Assembly: GCA_020638995.1 (NCBI GenBank)
Contig: JACKHM010000001.1
Span: 372,001-436,000, forward strand
Reading direction: 5' to 3'
Origin: Planctomycetaceae bacterium
Lineage (GTDB): Bacteria; Planctomycetota; Planctomycetia; Pirellulales; Pirellulaceae
DNA: 64,000 bases
In this document: one piece after another, positions 63,680-64,000 of the stretch
Position numbering within the stretch: the first letter of the stretch is position 1
Layout of the letters: every line of letters starts with the position of its first letter
Program-made: the position numbers and the translations under genes
The notes under the pieces: model-generated
Told to the model about the DNA's origin: nothing
Database searches by the model: none
Seen by the model: the letters and a program-made list of their open reading frames with translations, nothing else

Positions 63680-64000
63680 ATGAAAGCTCGCTCCTTGGTC
63701 ACAGCCATCGCATCGTTTGCTGTCCTCGCCGTCACGTTGTACGCTGCGGATGAGATTAAGCTCGATGGCGTCAAGTGCATCATGAACCCCAAAGCCCCGG
63801 CGAAGGCCGAGAAGTCGGTCGACTACAAGGGCGGGAAGGTCTTCTTCTGCTGTGACAATTGCCCCAAGGGCTTCGCAAAGAAGATCGAAGCCGGCGACAA
63901 GTTGGTCGCTGCGAAAGGTAACGCACAACTAGTCCAGACAAAGCAAGTCAAGCAGACCAAGTGTCCGTTCTCGGGAGGCCCATGCAAAGGTGGCACAGAT
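63680..64000 (+). CDS. Secreted Cys-rich YHS/TRASH-like protein, C-terminus beyond window
   Basis: The frame is open from ATG 63680 to the window edge (107 residues). A signal peptide (SLVTAIASFAVLAVTLYAA) is followed by VKCIMNPKAP and GKVFFCCDNCPKGFAKK. The single CI...CCDNC arrangement resembles metal-binding YHS/TRASH-type modules in planctomycete secreted proteins. A second cluster, KCPFSGGPCKGG, is near the edge. Copper or other metal handling is possible but unproven. Confidence 0.75.
   Translation, partial: MKARSLVTAIASFAVLAVTLYAADEIKLDGVKCIMNPKAPAKAEKSVDYKGGKVFFCCDNCPKGFAKKIEAGDKLVAAKGNAQLVQTKQVKQTKCPFSGGPCKGGTD

Overview
The window looks like a chromosome segment from a planctomycete, probably Pirellulales-like. 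The signs are a DUF1559 protein with an N-terminal prepilin-type motif and a C-terminal H-X9-DG motif, a broken copy of the same family, an SLA1-homology (SHD1) secreted protein, a surface-protein N-terminus with an LEPR-like motif, a BBP2-type porin, a small secreted Tyr/His-rich protein, and many Gfo/Idh, TIM-barrel and PIG-L type enzymes. Assignment is by family content only; no rRNA or tRNA gene was found.

Layout. 1-2322: edge-truncated SNF2 helicase with a SWIM zinc finger. 2474-8273: four-gene leftward operon (squalene-hopene-cyclase-like, DUF116/polyprenyl-diphosphate-synthase fusion, chorismate-lyase-like, halogenase-like flavoprotein) that suggests an aromatic terpenoid pathway. 8672-22600: accessory island. 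It holds an array of polymorphic toxin/immunity modules sharing one homologous arm, a 3,750-bp Mu/Tn7-like transposon, an IS110 element with a possible bridge-RNA leader, a decayed DDE transposase, a broken DUF1559 gene and a porin gene. 22683-38676: SHD1 protein, metallopeptidase/ATP-grasp pair, DUF3311/sodium symporter pair, ribosomal protein S18, hotdog thioesterase, prenyltransferase-repeat protein, ABC transporter, PIG-L deacetylase, CbbX-like AAA protein and membrane protein. 38687-46438: queuosine genes queE and queF, DUF1559 protein, deaminase, aminotransferase, Gfo/Idh oxidoreductase, VOC protein, TIM-barrel epimerase and zinc ribbon. 46460-64000: FHA/coiled-coil membrane protein, DksA-like factor, HtrA-like protease, MBL hydrolase, gmd, ABC exporter, MFS transporter, orphan FtsX permease, large lipoprotein, SBF transporter and an edge-truncated secreted Cys-rich protein.

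The most notable result is in the island. Removing 11462-15211 plus one copy of the 5-bp duplication AGAGC restores an uninterrupted reading frame for a SitA6/DUF2380-like toxin tip, followed 1 bp later by a SitI6-like CXXCG immunity gene. Repeated arms at 8982-9201, 10134-11160, 15989-16480 and 22305-22595 join different C-terminal tips to different small downstream genes. That is the layout expected of displaced toxin/immunity cassettes that can be recombined onto a full-length surface protein.
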